Positions 1 through 7,242 of a stretch of 8,059 nt of DNA are shown piece after piece; within the stretch, counting starts at the first letter, position 1, and each line of letters opens with the position of its first letter. The DNA lies in assembly GCA_023139715.1 (NCBI GenBank), contig JAGLNB010000021.1, positions 1-8,059 on the forward strand. Direction: 5' to 3'. This stretch comes from Planctomycetota bacterium. GTDB lineage: Bacteria; Planctomycetota; Phycisphaerae; Sedimentisphaerales; Anaerobacaceae. The notes beneath the pieces are model-generated. The model worked only from the letters and a program-made list of their open reading frames with translations. It did not search any database and was not told where the DNA came from. The position numbers and the translations under genes are program-made.

Positions 1-1
1 G

Positions 2-2308
2 GGATATTCAATTCACGAATTCAAAATATGTATGGTTGATTCTGCTGCACCTTTGCCACCTTCCGATTTAGCCTCGCTTACCGGAGATGGCGTGGCTGTC
101 CTCGAATGGAGTGATAATACAGAATCCGATTTAGCTGGATACAATATTTACCGTTCCGAAAAATCGGAAGGGCACTATGAGAAAATAAATCAGGAACTAA
201 TAAAAGAAACAAAATATACGAATAAGGGGATAGCTAACGGAACCCGTTATTATTATTACATTAAAGCAGTTGATCTGTTTGACAGGGAAGGTGGAGCTTC
301 TGAAAAAATATCAGTCGTTTCCTCTCCTGTTAAACGTAAAGGGTCTTATCTGGATTCTAATTTATCGATAGAAGAGAGGGCAAACGATTTATTATCCAGG
401 ATGACACTGAAAGAAAAGGTTGAGCAGTTAAGCGGACTTCACAGGGGACACAAGGAATTTGATTATATGACTACATATACCAACGAGAGGCTTGGTATTC
501 CGCCGATTGAGTGTTCGGACGGTCCACATGGAGTTACAAGGTCAAAAACAGCAACAGCTTTTCCTGTATCCATGGCAACGGCCAGTAGCTGGGAGCCGGA
601 ATTAATGGAGAAGATAGGCGTTGCTATTGCAAAGGAATGTATAGCAGAAGGACGCAGCCAGAGTCTCGGCCCATGCCTTAATATTTGCAGGAATCCGCGG
701 CACGGAAGGACTCACGAAGGATATGGCGAAGACCCTTATCTGGTGGCAAAAATGGCAGTAGCTTCTGTAAAAGGGATACAAAGCCAGAAAGTAATCGCAA
801 CCCCCAAACACTTTGCCTGCAATAATATAGAAATAGGCAGAGGCGGCGGGCCGGTAGAAATTGACGAGAGAACTTTAAGAGAAATATATCTTCCCGCTTT
901 CAAAGCCTGCATCAAGGAAGGTGATGCCTGGTCAATTATGGGCGCATACAATAAAGTAAACGGAGAATATTGTTGTGGAAATAAGTACCTGCTGAAAGAT
1001 ATTCTTAAAGATGAATGGGGTTTTAAGGGATTTGTAATTACCGATTGGGGTGGCTGCCACAGTACGATAAAGTCAATAACAGCAGGTCTTGATTTGGAAA
1101 TGCCGGCAACCGATTACTATGGAACTCAATTGGTAGAAGCTGTAAAAGAAGGAAAAGTTTCGGAAGAAGTGCTTGATGATTCGGTAAGAAGGATGTTAAA
1201 AGCAAAATTCTGGGCAGGCTTGTTTGATGAGCAGCAAAAGCAAAATACAAGTGTTGTGGATAGCAAGGAACATATTGCATTGGCACTGGAAGGAGCAAGG
1301 AAATCAATTGTTTTATTAAAAAATAAAAAAAGTATTTTACCTTTGGACAAAAATAAAATTAAAACAATTGCAGTACTTGGGCCTAATGCAAACATAACCA
1401 CATCAGGTGAGGGCTTAGGCAGCGGCCAGGTATTTCCCCCGTATTTAATAACGCCATTAGAGGCAATTAAGAATAAAATCGGAGATAAAGTTAGAATTAC
1501 CAACAAGCCGGAAGAAGCCGAAGCAGTAATTTTAATTGTAGGCCTTGCAGAGAGTATCGCAGGAAGAGTGGAAGGTGAAGGCACAGACCGTGAGTTTCTT
1601 CACTTGACCGGCGATCAGGATGAGTTGATTAAAGAAACCTGCCTGAAAAACAAGAATACAATTGTGGTATTAATTGGCGGAAGCGCTATTACAATGAATA
1701 AGTGGATTAATAAAGTGCCGGCAGTAATAATGGCATTTTATCCCGGACAGGAAGGCGGAAACGCAATTGCGGATGTGTTATTCGGGGATTATAATCCCGG
1801 AGGAAAGCTGCCGATTACATTTCCTGAATCAATGGCACAATTACGTCCACTTGATTGGAATTATAAAGACGAATGGAAGACAGGGATAGGATACCACTAT
1901 TATGATAAGAAAGGCATTAAGCCTTTATTCCCGTTTGGATATGGAATAAGTTATACAAAGTTCAAATACAGTAGCTTAAAAATAGTTCCGGACGAAAACG
2001 GTAATGGAAATATAAACATAAGTGTAGACTTAAAAAATACCGGCAAAAGGGAAGGGGACGAGGTAGTGCAGTTATATCTGCAGGACGTTGAAAGCAGTGT
2101 AGAAAGGCCGGTAAAGACATTAAAAGGATTCAAGAGAACAACCTTAAAACCTGGGGAAACAAAGACCGTAAACTTTATTTTAACCCCGGATGATCTGGCG
2201 TGCTACAATAAGGACATGGAGTATGTGGTAGAGCCGGGAAGCTTTGGAGTAATGATTGGCAGTTCCTCCCGGGACATTCGGTTAAGGGGAAGTTTTGAGA
2301 TTAAATGA
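2..2308 (+). CDS. Glycoside hydrolase family 3 enzyme with FN3 module, 5' partial
   Basis: Exo-acting beta-glycosidase (beta-glucosidase/xylosidase type) releasing sugars from the non-reducing end of oligosaccharides. The frame is open to the window edge: before the Met at 32 it reads GYSIHEFKIC, which resembles the last strand of an F5/8 type C (discoidin/CBM32) domain, so the gene probably starts upstream and Met32 is not its start. Counting that Met as residue 1, a fibronectin type III module spans about 8-97, the GH3 barrel about 110-400, the GH3 C-terminal domain about 420-640 and an Fn3-like domain about 660-750. Visible GH3 features are SDGPHG (D163), GR..EGYGEDP (226-235), KH (259-260), the nucleophile D338 in GFVITDW and the candidate acid/base E516 in GEGTDR. 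It is likely secreted or surface-bound, but the signal peptide is out of view. Arginine is mostly AGA/AGG (about 20 of 29), unlike prfB. Exact substrate specificity cannot be read. The stop is TGA at 2306. Confidence 0.93.
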   Translation, partial: GYSIHEFKICMVDSAAPLPPSDLASLTGDGVAVLEWSDNTESDLAGYNIYRSEKSEGHYEKINQELIKETKYTNKGIANGTRYYYYIKAVDLFDREGGASEKISVVSSPVKRKGSYLDSNLSIEERANDLLSRMTLKEKVEQLSGLHRGHKEFDYMTTYTNERLGIPPIECSDGPHGVTRSKTATAFPVSMATASSWEPELMEKIGVAIAKECIAEGRSQSLGPCLNICRNPRHGRTHEGYGEDPYLVAKMAVASVKGIQSQKVIATPKHFACNNIEIGRGGGPVEIDERTLREIYLPAFKACIKEGDAWSIMGAYNKVNGEYCCGNKYLLKDILKDEWGFKGFVITDWGGCHSTIKSITAGLDLEMPATDYYGTQLVEAVKEGKVSEEVLDDSVRRMLKAKFWAGLFDEQQKQNTSVVDSKEHIALALEGARKSIVLLKNKKSILPLDKNKIKTIAVLGPNANITTSGEGLGSGQVFPPYLITPLEAIKNKIGDKVRITNKPEEAEAVILIVGLAESIAGRVEGEGTDREFLHLTGDQDELIKETCLKNKNTIVVLIGGSAITMNKWINKVPAVIMAFYPGQEGGNAIADVLFGDYNPGGKLPITFPESMAQLRPLDWNYKDEWKTGIGYHYYDKKGIKPLFPFGYGISYTKFKYSSLKIVPDENGNGNINISVDLKNTGKREGDEVVQLYLQDVESSVERPVKTLKGFKRTTLKPGETKTVNFILTPDDLACYNKDMEYVVEPGSFGVMIGSSSRDIRLRGSFEIK

Positions 2309-2400
2309 TTCTTTTAAGGATAAGAGGAAAATGCTGGCAAAACTGGTTGTCGGCTACGATAATACGGAATCTGAAAAGATGTAATAAGCTTAGTTTGTGT

Positions 2401-2443
2401 CTGTTAGGGATGAATAAATCCCTAACAGGCTAAGGCGTTTTTT
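2401..2443 (+). terminator. Possible terminator of the GH3 transcript
   Basis: CTGTTAGGGA (2401-2410) and TCCCTAACAG (2419-2428) form a perfect 10-bp stem with an 8-base loop, about 95 bases after the GH3 stop. A run of six T follows at 2438-2443, but nine bases separate it from the stem, which is further than in a standard intrinsic terminator. It may be an imperfect terminator or an unrelated inverted repeat. Its position right after the gene favours the first reading. Confidence 0.5.
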
Positions 2444-2546
2444 CTTCGTTAAAGCCGGTTTCAAAACTGCTTTAGACTAAAGCGGCTGTTTAGGGCGACA
2501 TAGCTGCCTGTTTGTATTGATGCTCGATTTCTATTTTCCACCCGAT

Positions 2547-2555
2547 TTATCCACC
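2547..2555 (+). promoter_or_regulatory. DnaA-box-like nonamer, one mismatch
   Basis: TTATCCACC differs from the DnaA-box consensus TTATCCACA only at the last base. A weaker relative, TTTTCCACC, lies 13 bases upstream at 2534-2542 in the same orientation. Such short matches also arise by chance, so this is a candidate only. Confidence 0.25.
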
Positions 2556-2768
2556 AAGGACATAATTTCATAATAATCTATTGCGAATTTACTCAAATGC
2601 TAACATATTTACATTTGCAAGCCGGTTTAATGAATTCAGCCGTTTAGCATGAGTTTGCTTGCGACCGTAAAGTGTTTTGAGATAAGGGGTTAGGAATTAC
2701 CGCTTCTGATTCTGCAAAAATAACTATAAAATATACCGCTGGCTTTGGCTGGATATTTCTGGTATCAT

Positions 2769-2783
2769 CAAAAACCGTTTTTG
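2769..2783. promoter_or_regulatory. 15-bp palindrome, possible operator
   Basis: CAAAAAC (2769-2775) and GTTTTTG (2777-2783) are perfect inverted arms around a single C. It lies about 115 bases before the methyltransferase start and 26 bases before the perfect DnaA-box match. The symmetry is that of a dimeric-protein binding site, but no cognate regulator is encoded in the window and AT-rich palindromes can occur by chance. Confidence 0.25.
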
Positions 2784-2809
2784 GAGTTGTAATTTTGATT
2801 ATTAACAAG

Positions 2810-2818
2810 TTATCCACA
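2810..2818 (+). promoter_or_regulatory. Perfect DnaA-box match TTATCCACA
   Basis: The nonamer is identical to the strong DnaA-box consensus and lies in intergenic DNA 80 bases before the methyltransferase start. It is followed at once by TGCCAA-N9-TTGGCA (2820-2840). It could serve DnaA binding as a transcription regulator or as a titration site, or it may be chance. No dnaA or dnaN is visible nearby. Confidence 0.35.
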
Positions 2819-2819
2819 A

Positions 2820-2840
2820 TGCCAAGGCTGGTTTTTGGCA
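2820..2840. repeat. Inverted repeat TGCCAA-N9-TTGGCA
   Basis: Six-base perfect arms (2820-2825 and 2835-2840) with a nine-base spacer, placed about 60 bases upstream of the methyltransferase start codon. It could be an operator half-site pair or a weak hairpin in the leader. There is no further support. Confidence 0.25.
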
Positions 2841-2898
2841 AAATAAAATGGTCAGGTGAGAGTTTTTGAGCACCAATGTGCTGTTTACAAAGGAACTT

Positions 2899-3855
2899 AT
2901 GATGAAAAAAGATTTAATTACGATTGGCGAATCGGTTCACGCTTCAATTCCGCGCACAGCCGAAATGATGAAACAACTGTCGCAGCTCGGCAGTGATGCT
3001 TATTTGAAACCCTCGGAGCCGCTTGATTACATAAAAAATCTGATTCAATCGCAAGCCAAAAATGGTGCCAGCTACATAGCGGTAAATCTTGACGCTTTCG
3101 GCGAAAGCGATATGAACATAACAACCAATATGATGGTTGAATACGTTGAACTGGTTCGCAGATTTTCTAATGGAGTTCCTATCTGCATCGACAGCAGCAA
3201 TGACGAAGTTCTAATTGCCGGCCTGAAAAAGTGGTATGATACGAATGAATCCGTTAAACCGCCACTTATAAATTCGGTCAAGGTTTTCACAATGGACAAA
3301 ATTTTCCCACTGAAAGCCGATTACAATTATTCTTTCATTGGCCTTTTGGTTGGCGACAGCAAGCCCATCGGGCCGGGCGGAGCGAGCTCAGTTGATGAAT
3401 TGTGCCTGCTGGCAAAACGGATTTTTGCAACAGCCGTTGGCAAATACGATTTTGAGCCGGAAGAAATATTTTTCGATTCGACGGTATTTCCTCTTGCGAT
3501 AGATATGCCATTTGAGCCGGGCGTGCCGGGCTACACATACCGCGCATTTGAAACTGTAAAAAAAATCAAAAACGACCCGACTATGAAAGGCGTACATTTT
3601 TCATTTGGTATTAGTAATTGTTCTCGTGAATTGCCGGCGAGAAAAATCGGTATTTGCCGCGCCTATGTTGCAAAGGCGATGGAATATGGCCTTGATGCTG
3701 CCATTGTAAATGTTGCACATAATTTCGGAAAAGTCGAACCGGATACTGAATTGCTTAAATTGGTAAATGCCTACGCAGAGATGGACGGCTCAGCTGAAAA
3801 GACAAACAGAGCAATGGAGCTTATGGCAAAATTCTGTCAGAAAAATAGAAAGTAA
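2899..3855 (+). CDS. Pterin-binding methyltransferase, methyl-THF:corrinoid type (DHPS superfamily)
   Basis: A 318-residue single-domain protein resembling the methyltetrahydrofolate:corrinoid methyltransferases (AcsE/MeTr and the MetH pterin module), which move a methyl group between methyl-tetrahydrofolate and a cobalamin carrier. Visible landmarks: IGES near the N-terminus, CIDSSN (D98), GLKKW, LINSV (N125), FPL..DYNYSFIGLLVG, FFDST (D193) and FGISNCS (N240). D193 and N240 align with the pterin-binding Asp160 and Asn199 of Moorella MeTr. The DHPS signature DxGGESTRPG is absent, so folate-type DHPS activity is unlikely. Oddly, the usual DxN of strand 3 reads N63-L-D65. Start: ATG 2899 (or 2902) has AAAGGA at 2889-2894; an alternative TTG at 2866 with AGGTGAG upstream would add 11 residues. 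No corrinoid-protein gene is in view, so the methyl acceptor is unknown. It stands alone behind a long intergenic region. Confidence 0.8.
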   Translation: MMKKDLITIGESVHASIPRTAEMMKQLSQLGSDAYLKPSEPLDYIKNLIQSQAKNGASYIAVNLDAFGESDMNITTNMMVEYVELVRRFSNGVPICIDSSNDEVLIAGLKKWYDTNESVKPPLINSVKVFTMDKIFPLKADYNYSFIGLLVGDSKPIGPGGASSVDELCLLAKRIFATAVGKYDFEPEEIFFDSTVFPLAIDMPFEPGVPGYTYRAFETVKKIKNDPTMKGVHFSFGISNCSRELPARKIGICRAYVAKAMEYGLDAAIVNVAHNFGKVEPDTELLKLVNAYAEMDGSAEKTNRAMELMAKFCQKNRK

Positions 3856-3889
3856 GCTGTTTAGGGGCAACGAACATTTTTTGCTAAGG

Positions 3890-3918
3890 TTGCAACGGCA
3901 AATTTAATATGCTATAAG
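3890..3918 (+). promoter_or_regulatory. Candidate sigma-70 promoter of prfB
   Basis: TTGCAA at 3890-3895 (4 of 6 to the -35 consensus), a 17-base spacer, and TATAAG at 3913-3918 (5 of 6) preceded by TG at 3910-3911 as in an extended -10. Transcription would begin near 3925, about 27 bases before the prfB ATG. This would give prfB and pepA their own promoter, separate from the methyltransferase gene. Confidence 0.4.
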
Positions 3919-3951
3919 CTGTGCTTAATCAAGGAAGCAAGAGCTGAGAAA

Positions 3952-5101
3952 ATGGAATTATTTGAATTAAAATCCGCTATCACAGAATTGTTGGCCCGGG
4001 TCGAAAAAATCCGGGACTGGCTTTGACCTTGCTGAAAAAGAAGCTCAATTAAAACAGCTTGAAGAAAAAATGTCAGCTGAAGGTTTCTGGGACAATCCCG
4101 AAGCGGCTCAGGCGACGGTTTCAAAATTGAGCGCAGTAAAATCGGTAGTCGAGCCCGCAAAAGCACTTCTTCGCAATGTAAATGATGCAGCTGAATTATT
4201 TGAAATGGCTCAGGCTGAATCGGACGCGGAAACATTTGAGGTAATCGAAGCCGATTTAGCCAATCTGCAAAAGCAATGTCAGCAAATCGAGTTATCCGGC
4301 CTGCTTTGTAAACCGGACGATATGCGAAATTGTTTTTTCAGTATTCACGCAGGAGCCGGCGGAACAGAAAGCTGCGATTGGGCAAATATGCTGCTTAGAA
4401 TGTACACAAGATATTTTGAAGATGCCAAATACAAATTTGAAGAACTCGATATTACGCCGGGCGAAGAAGTAGGTATTCGTTCAGTAACGCTTCGAGTTTC
4501 CGGCCCATTTGCGTTTGGCAAATTGTCGTGCGAAACCGGCGTGCATCGCCTTGTGCGAATAAGTCCTTTCGATTCACAAAAACGCCGGCATACAAGTTTT
4601 GCCGCAGTTGATTGCATTCCTGAATTCGACGATAATGTTGATATTGAAATAAACGATGAGGATATTAGAATCGATTTTTACCGCGCATCAGGAGCCGGCG
4701 GCCAGCACGTAAATAAAGTCAGCTCAGCTGTTCGCATTACGCATGAGCCGACCGGAATTGTCGTGCAATGCCAAAATGACAGGAGCCAGCATAAGAACAA
4801 GGCACAAGCGACAAAAATGCTAAAAGCCAGAATCTATATGCTTGAGCAGCAAAAACGTGATGACCAAATCGCAAAGCTCTACAGCAATAAAGGCGAAATC
4901 GCATGGGGAAATCAGATACGCAGCTACGTTATGCAGCCCTACCAGATGGTCAAAGACCATCGCACTGATTTTCAAACGGGAAACGTGGCAGCTGTTCTCG
5001 GCGGCGAAATCGATGGCTTCATAGAAAGCTATCTTCGCTACAGAGCCAAACAGAATTCCAAATCAGCAATTCCAAACAAAGAAAAGGGAAAGAAAAAATG
5101 A
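3952..5101 (+). CDS. prfB: Peptide chain release factor 2, programmed +1 frameshift
   Basis: RF2 recognises UGA and UAA stop codons and triggers peptide release on the ribosome. Translation from ATG 3952 gives 24 codons and then an in-frame TGA at 4024. Slipping +1 on CTT (4021-4023) reads GAC at 4025 and continues to TGA 5099-5101, giving 382 residues (typical RF2 is about 365). The stop-reading tripeptide SPF falls at about 204-206 and the catalytic GGQ at about 249-251, almost exactly the E. coli RF2 positions. The early segment MELFELKSAITELL is a typical RF2 start helix. The C-terminus ends in a basic tail (NKEKGKKK). AAGGAAG at 3931-3937 is the nearest purine-rich match but lies 14 bases from the ATG, so the ribosome site is weak. 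Low RF2 favours slippage, giving autoregulation. The last codons overlap pepA by ATGA. Confidence 0.95.
4021..4027 (+). promoter_or_regulatory. RF2 +1 frameshift site CTT TGA C
   Basis: The slippery Leu codon CTT, the in-frame stop TGA and the following C match the conserved RF2 recoding heptamer. The upstream stimulatory Shine-Dalgarno, AGGGGG in E. coli at three bases from CTT, is here CGGGAC at the same spacing (4012-4017), so only its GGG is kept. Downstream, the +1 frame is open for the rest of RF2, and codon 25 onward (DLAEKEAQL) continues the expected coiled N-terminal domain. Confidence 0.93.
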
Positions 5102-6627
5102 AAGAGATTATTAATATTGAAATCAAAGCCCGCACAGCTGACTGCAGTAAATGCAAAGCTGATATGGTAGCTATTGGAGTTTTTTCAGACACCGGCCTGG
5201 ATAAAATTGGCAAGCAACTCGACAGTAAATTATCATTAGCCATTAGCCGCTTGCTCGAGTCTGGCGATTTCAAAGCCAAATCAGGAACAAATGCAGTGGT
5301 TTATAATAGCAATCAAACTGATGTTGGCCGGATACTTCTTGTCGGTCTTGGCGAAAAGAAAAAGGCAACCATTAACACGCTTCGCAAAGCAGCGGCAGCA
5401 GCAGCAAATAAAGCTGTCTCGATGAAAATTAAAAATCTCACCTTTGCAGTTCACCTTGCATTTGGAACAAAATTTGATTTAGCTACAGTCGGCCAGGTTT
5501 GTGCAGAGGGGATTTATTTCGGCAGTTACCGTTACGATGAATTTGTTACCCAAAGCAAAGACGCACGACTGGATTCGCTTTGCGTGGAACTAATTGAATT
5601 TGCTCCTGCCAAAACAAGGAAATTAAAAAGCGGAGCAGATGCAGGCATAATAATCGGTAAAGCACAAAGCTATGCACGCACATTGGCCAATCGGCCGGGC
5701 AATGTAATCAATCCTGCCGGGCTTGCTGAAATCGCAAAAGAAATCGCTCGCAGTTCAAAAGAATTAAGCTGCACAATTTTCGATGAAAAACAATTAGCTG
5801 CAAAATCGATGGGCGGAATTTTGGCTGTCGGCAGCGGCTCAGAAAACAAGCCGAGATTTATTATTTTGAAATATGCGCCGAAAGCCAGAGCTGTAAATAA
5901 AGAGGCAATCGGGCTCGTTGGAAAAGCGATAACTTTTGACTCCGGCGGAATCAGTATTAAGCCGTCGAGCGGAATGCAGGAAATGAAATTCGACAAGTGT
6001 GGCGGAATTGCGGTTCTTGCAACAATGAAAGCCATCGCCGAATTAAAACTGCCTATTAATGTTTACGGCTTTATTCCAACAGCTGAAAATATGCCGAGCG
6101 GCACGAGCTATCGGCCGGGTGATATTGTAACAACATTCAGCGGTAAAACCGTCGAAGTGCAGAACACCGATGCTGAAGGAAGAATGATATTATGTGATGC
6201 TCTTAGTTACGCCGCCAAACAAAATTGCGAAACCATTGTTGATATAGCAACGCTAACGGGAGCATGCGCGGTGGCTCTCGGAAAATATATGGCCGGGCTA
6301 ATGAGCAATGACGATAAACTCGTCAAACAATTGCAAAAGGCAGCTGACCTTAGCGGTGAAAAAGTTTGGCATCTGCCGAGCGGTGATGAATATGCAGAGG
6401 AAATGAAAAGTAAAATTGCCGATTTGAAAAATATCGGCGGCCGATGGGGTGGGGCCTGCAGCGCTGCTGCTTTTTTAAAGCAATTTATTGGCGAAGCAAA
6501 ATGGGCACATATAGATATGGCCGGCGTGGATATGTTTGAAAAGCCGAGCGAATTTTCAACCGCCGGCTCAAGCGGATTTGGTGTGCGGCTTTTAACAACT
6601 TACGTAATAAATGCAGCAAAAAAATAA
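5098..6627 (+). CDS. pepA: Leucyl aminopeptidase, family M17
   Basis: Cytosolic two-metal aminopeptidase, normally a hexamer, removing N-terminal residues (often Leu) from peptides and contributing to peptide turnover. At 509 residues it is the usual family length. A variable N-terminal domain covers about 1-170 and the catalytic domain about 180-505. Metal ligands are visible as K276 and D281 (GKAITFDSGG), D299 (KFDKCGG), and D358 and E360 in the signature NTDAEGR. The catalytic Lys is K288 and the bicarbonate-site Arg is R362. There is no signal peptide. ATG 5098 overlaps the prfB stop as ATGA, and GGG at 5086-5088 lies nine bases upstream inside prfB, so translation is probably coupled to RF2 synthesis. 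E. coli PepA also binds DNA in Xer recombination and pyrimidine regulation, but nothing here shows that role. Confidence 0.95.
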   Translation: MKEIINIEIKARTADCSKCKADMVAIGVFSDTGLDKIGKQLDSKLSLAISRLLESGDFKAKSGTNAVVYNSNQTDVGRILLVGLGEKKKATINTLRKAAAAAANKAVSMKIKNLTFAVHLAFGTKFDLATVGQVCAEGIYFGSYRYDEFVTQSKDARLDSLCVELIEFAPAKTRKLKSGADAGIIIGKAQSYARTLANRPGNVINPAGLAEIAKEIARSSKELSCTIFDEKQLAAKSMGGILAVGSGSENKPRFIILKYAPKARAVNKEAIGLVGKAITFDSGGISIKPSSGMQEMKFDKCGGIAVLATMKAIAELKLPINVYGFIPTAENMPSGTSYRPGDIVTTFSGKTVEVQNTDAEGRMILCDALSYAAKQNCETIVDIATLTGACAVALGKYMAGLMSNDDKLVKQLQKAADLSGEKVWHLPSGDEYAEEMKSKIADLKNIGGRWGGACSAAAFLKQFIGEAKWAHIDMAGVDMFEKPSEFSTAGSSGFGVRLLTTYVINAAKK

Positions 6628-6669
6628 AAACGAGAAAACAAAAATTCAGCGAAAGTGTAAGTTAAAATT

Positions 6670-7242
6670 ATGAGCGAATATGGTCAGATAGATAAAGACA
6701 GAATTGAAAAAGCTGTAAAAGAATTGCTTCTCGCTTTTGGAGAAGATGTCGAAAGAGAGGGCTTAAAAAATACGCCCAATCGTGTTGCGAGAATGTATTG
6801 CGAACTGCTGGCTGGAATGAAAACCGAACCGGACGAGCATCTTAAAAGTGTTTTTTCTGAAAAATACGACGAGATAGTTCTGCTGCGTAATATACCTTTT
6901 TACAGTACCTGTGAGCATCATCTTATGCCTTTTATCGGTTCGGCTCACGTAGCTTATCTGCCCGATGGAGCGGTTCTTGGCGTGAGTAAACTCGCTCGTA
7001 TTGTTGATTCTTTTGCGAAGCGGCTGCAGGTACAGGAACGGCTGACCGAACAGATAGCTGATTTTTTAATGAACGGCCTAAAGCCAAAGGGAGTTGCTGT
7101 GGTTCTTGAGGCCTCGCATAGTTGTATGACAATTCGTGGAATAAAAAAACCAGGCTCGGTTATGGTAACTTCTGCTCTTCGAGGAATGTTCAAGAAAGAC
7201 CCGCGAAGCCGCAGCGAAATCATGACCTTGATACATAAATAG
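6670..7242 (+). CDS. folE: GTP cyclohydrolase I (type IA)
   Basis: Converts GTP to 7,8-dihydroneopterin triphosphate, the entry to folate, tetrahydrobiopterin and 7-deazaguanine pathways. The 190-residue length is standard. Zinc ligands are C81 and H84 in CEHH and C152 in HSCMTIRG. Other family blocks are NTPNRVARMY (34-43), the GVSKLARIVD stretch (104-113) and RLQVQERLT (118-126). It starts 42 bases after pepA stops; that gap (AAAACGAG...) shows no promoter and no clear Shine-Dalgarno before the ATG, so it may be read through from prfB-pepA. The next gene encodes a PTPS-like enzyme that would use its product. The stop TAG is also the first bases of the heptamer array downstream. Confidence 0.97.
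   Translation: MSEYGQIDKDRIEKAVKELLLAFGEDVEREGLKNTPNRVARMYCELLAGMKTEPDEHLKSVFSEKYDEIVLLRNIPFYSTCEHHLMPFIGSAHVAYLPDGAVLGVSKLARIVDSFAKRLQVQERLTEQIADFLMNGLKPKGVAVVLEASHSCMTIRGIKKPGSVMVTSALRGMFKKDPRSRSEIMTLIHK

Larger units (their letters stand above)
2309..2898. other. Long intergenic region without a convincing gene
   Basis: About 590 bases separate the GH3 stop from the methyltransferase start. I see only very short reading frames here, none with recognisable protein features. The region holds a perfect 10-bp inverted repeat (2401-2428), a small hairpin (2467-2485), three DnaA-box-like nonamers (2534, 2547, 2810), a 15-bp palindrome (2769-2783), TGCCAA-N9-TTGGCA (2820-2840) and the direct repeat AAGCCGGTTT (2452-2461 and 2619-2628). 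The stretch around 2555-2620 is AT-rich. It must contain the end of the GH3 transcript and presumably the promoter of the methyltransferase gene, but I cannot pick a strong promoter. Function beyond that is unknown. Confidence 0.7.

Noticed and set aside
1126..1584. Minus-strand 152-codon frame opposite the GH3 gene
   Set aside because: It is the reverse shadow of the conserved GH3 C-terminal domain and has low-complexity hydrophobic composition.
2305..2433. Small plus-strand frames just after the GH3 stop (ATG 2305, about 42 codons; ATG 2331, 17 codons)
   Set aside because: The first ends inside the inverted repeat and has no protein-like composition. The second has a purine-rich stretch too close to its ATG and is too short to support.
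2644..2841. Minus-strand 65-codon open frame in the intergenic region
   Set aside because: No recognisable domain, a non-ATG start, and it overlaps the palindromes and DnaA-box match; it reads like translated non-coding DNA.
2899..3855. Dihydropteroate synthase (folP)
   Set aside because: Same superfamily, but the DHPS signature DxGGESTRPG is missing and the landmarks match methyl-THF:corrinoid methyltransferases instead.
4024..4026. In-frame TGA as selenocysteine or as a sign of a pseudogene
   Set aside because: Homology continues in the +1 frame, not the same frame, and the CTT TGA C context is the standard RF2 recoding site.
4070..5101. prfB as an independent gene starting at ATG 4070
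   Set aside because: The RF2 N-terminal helices are encoded upstream across the frameshift site, and no ribosome site fits 4070 better.
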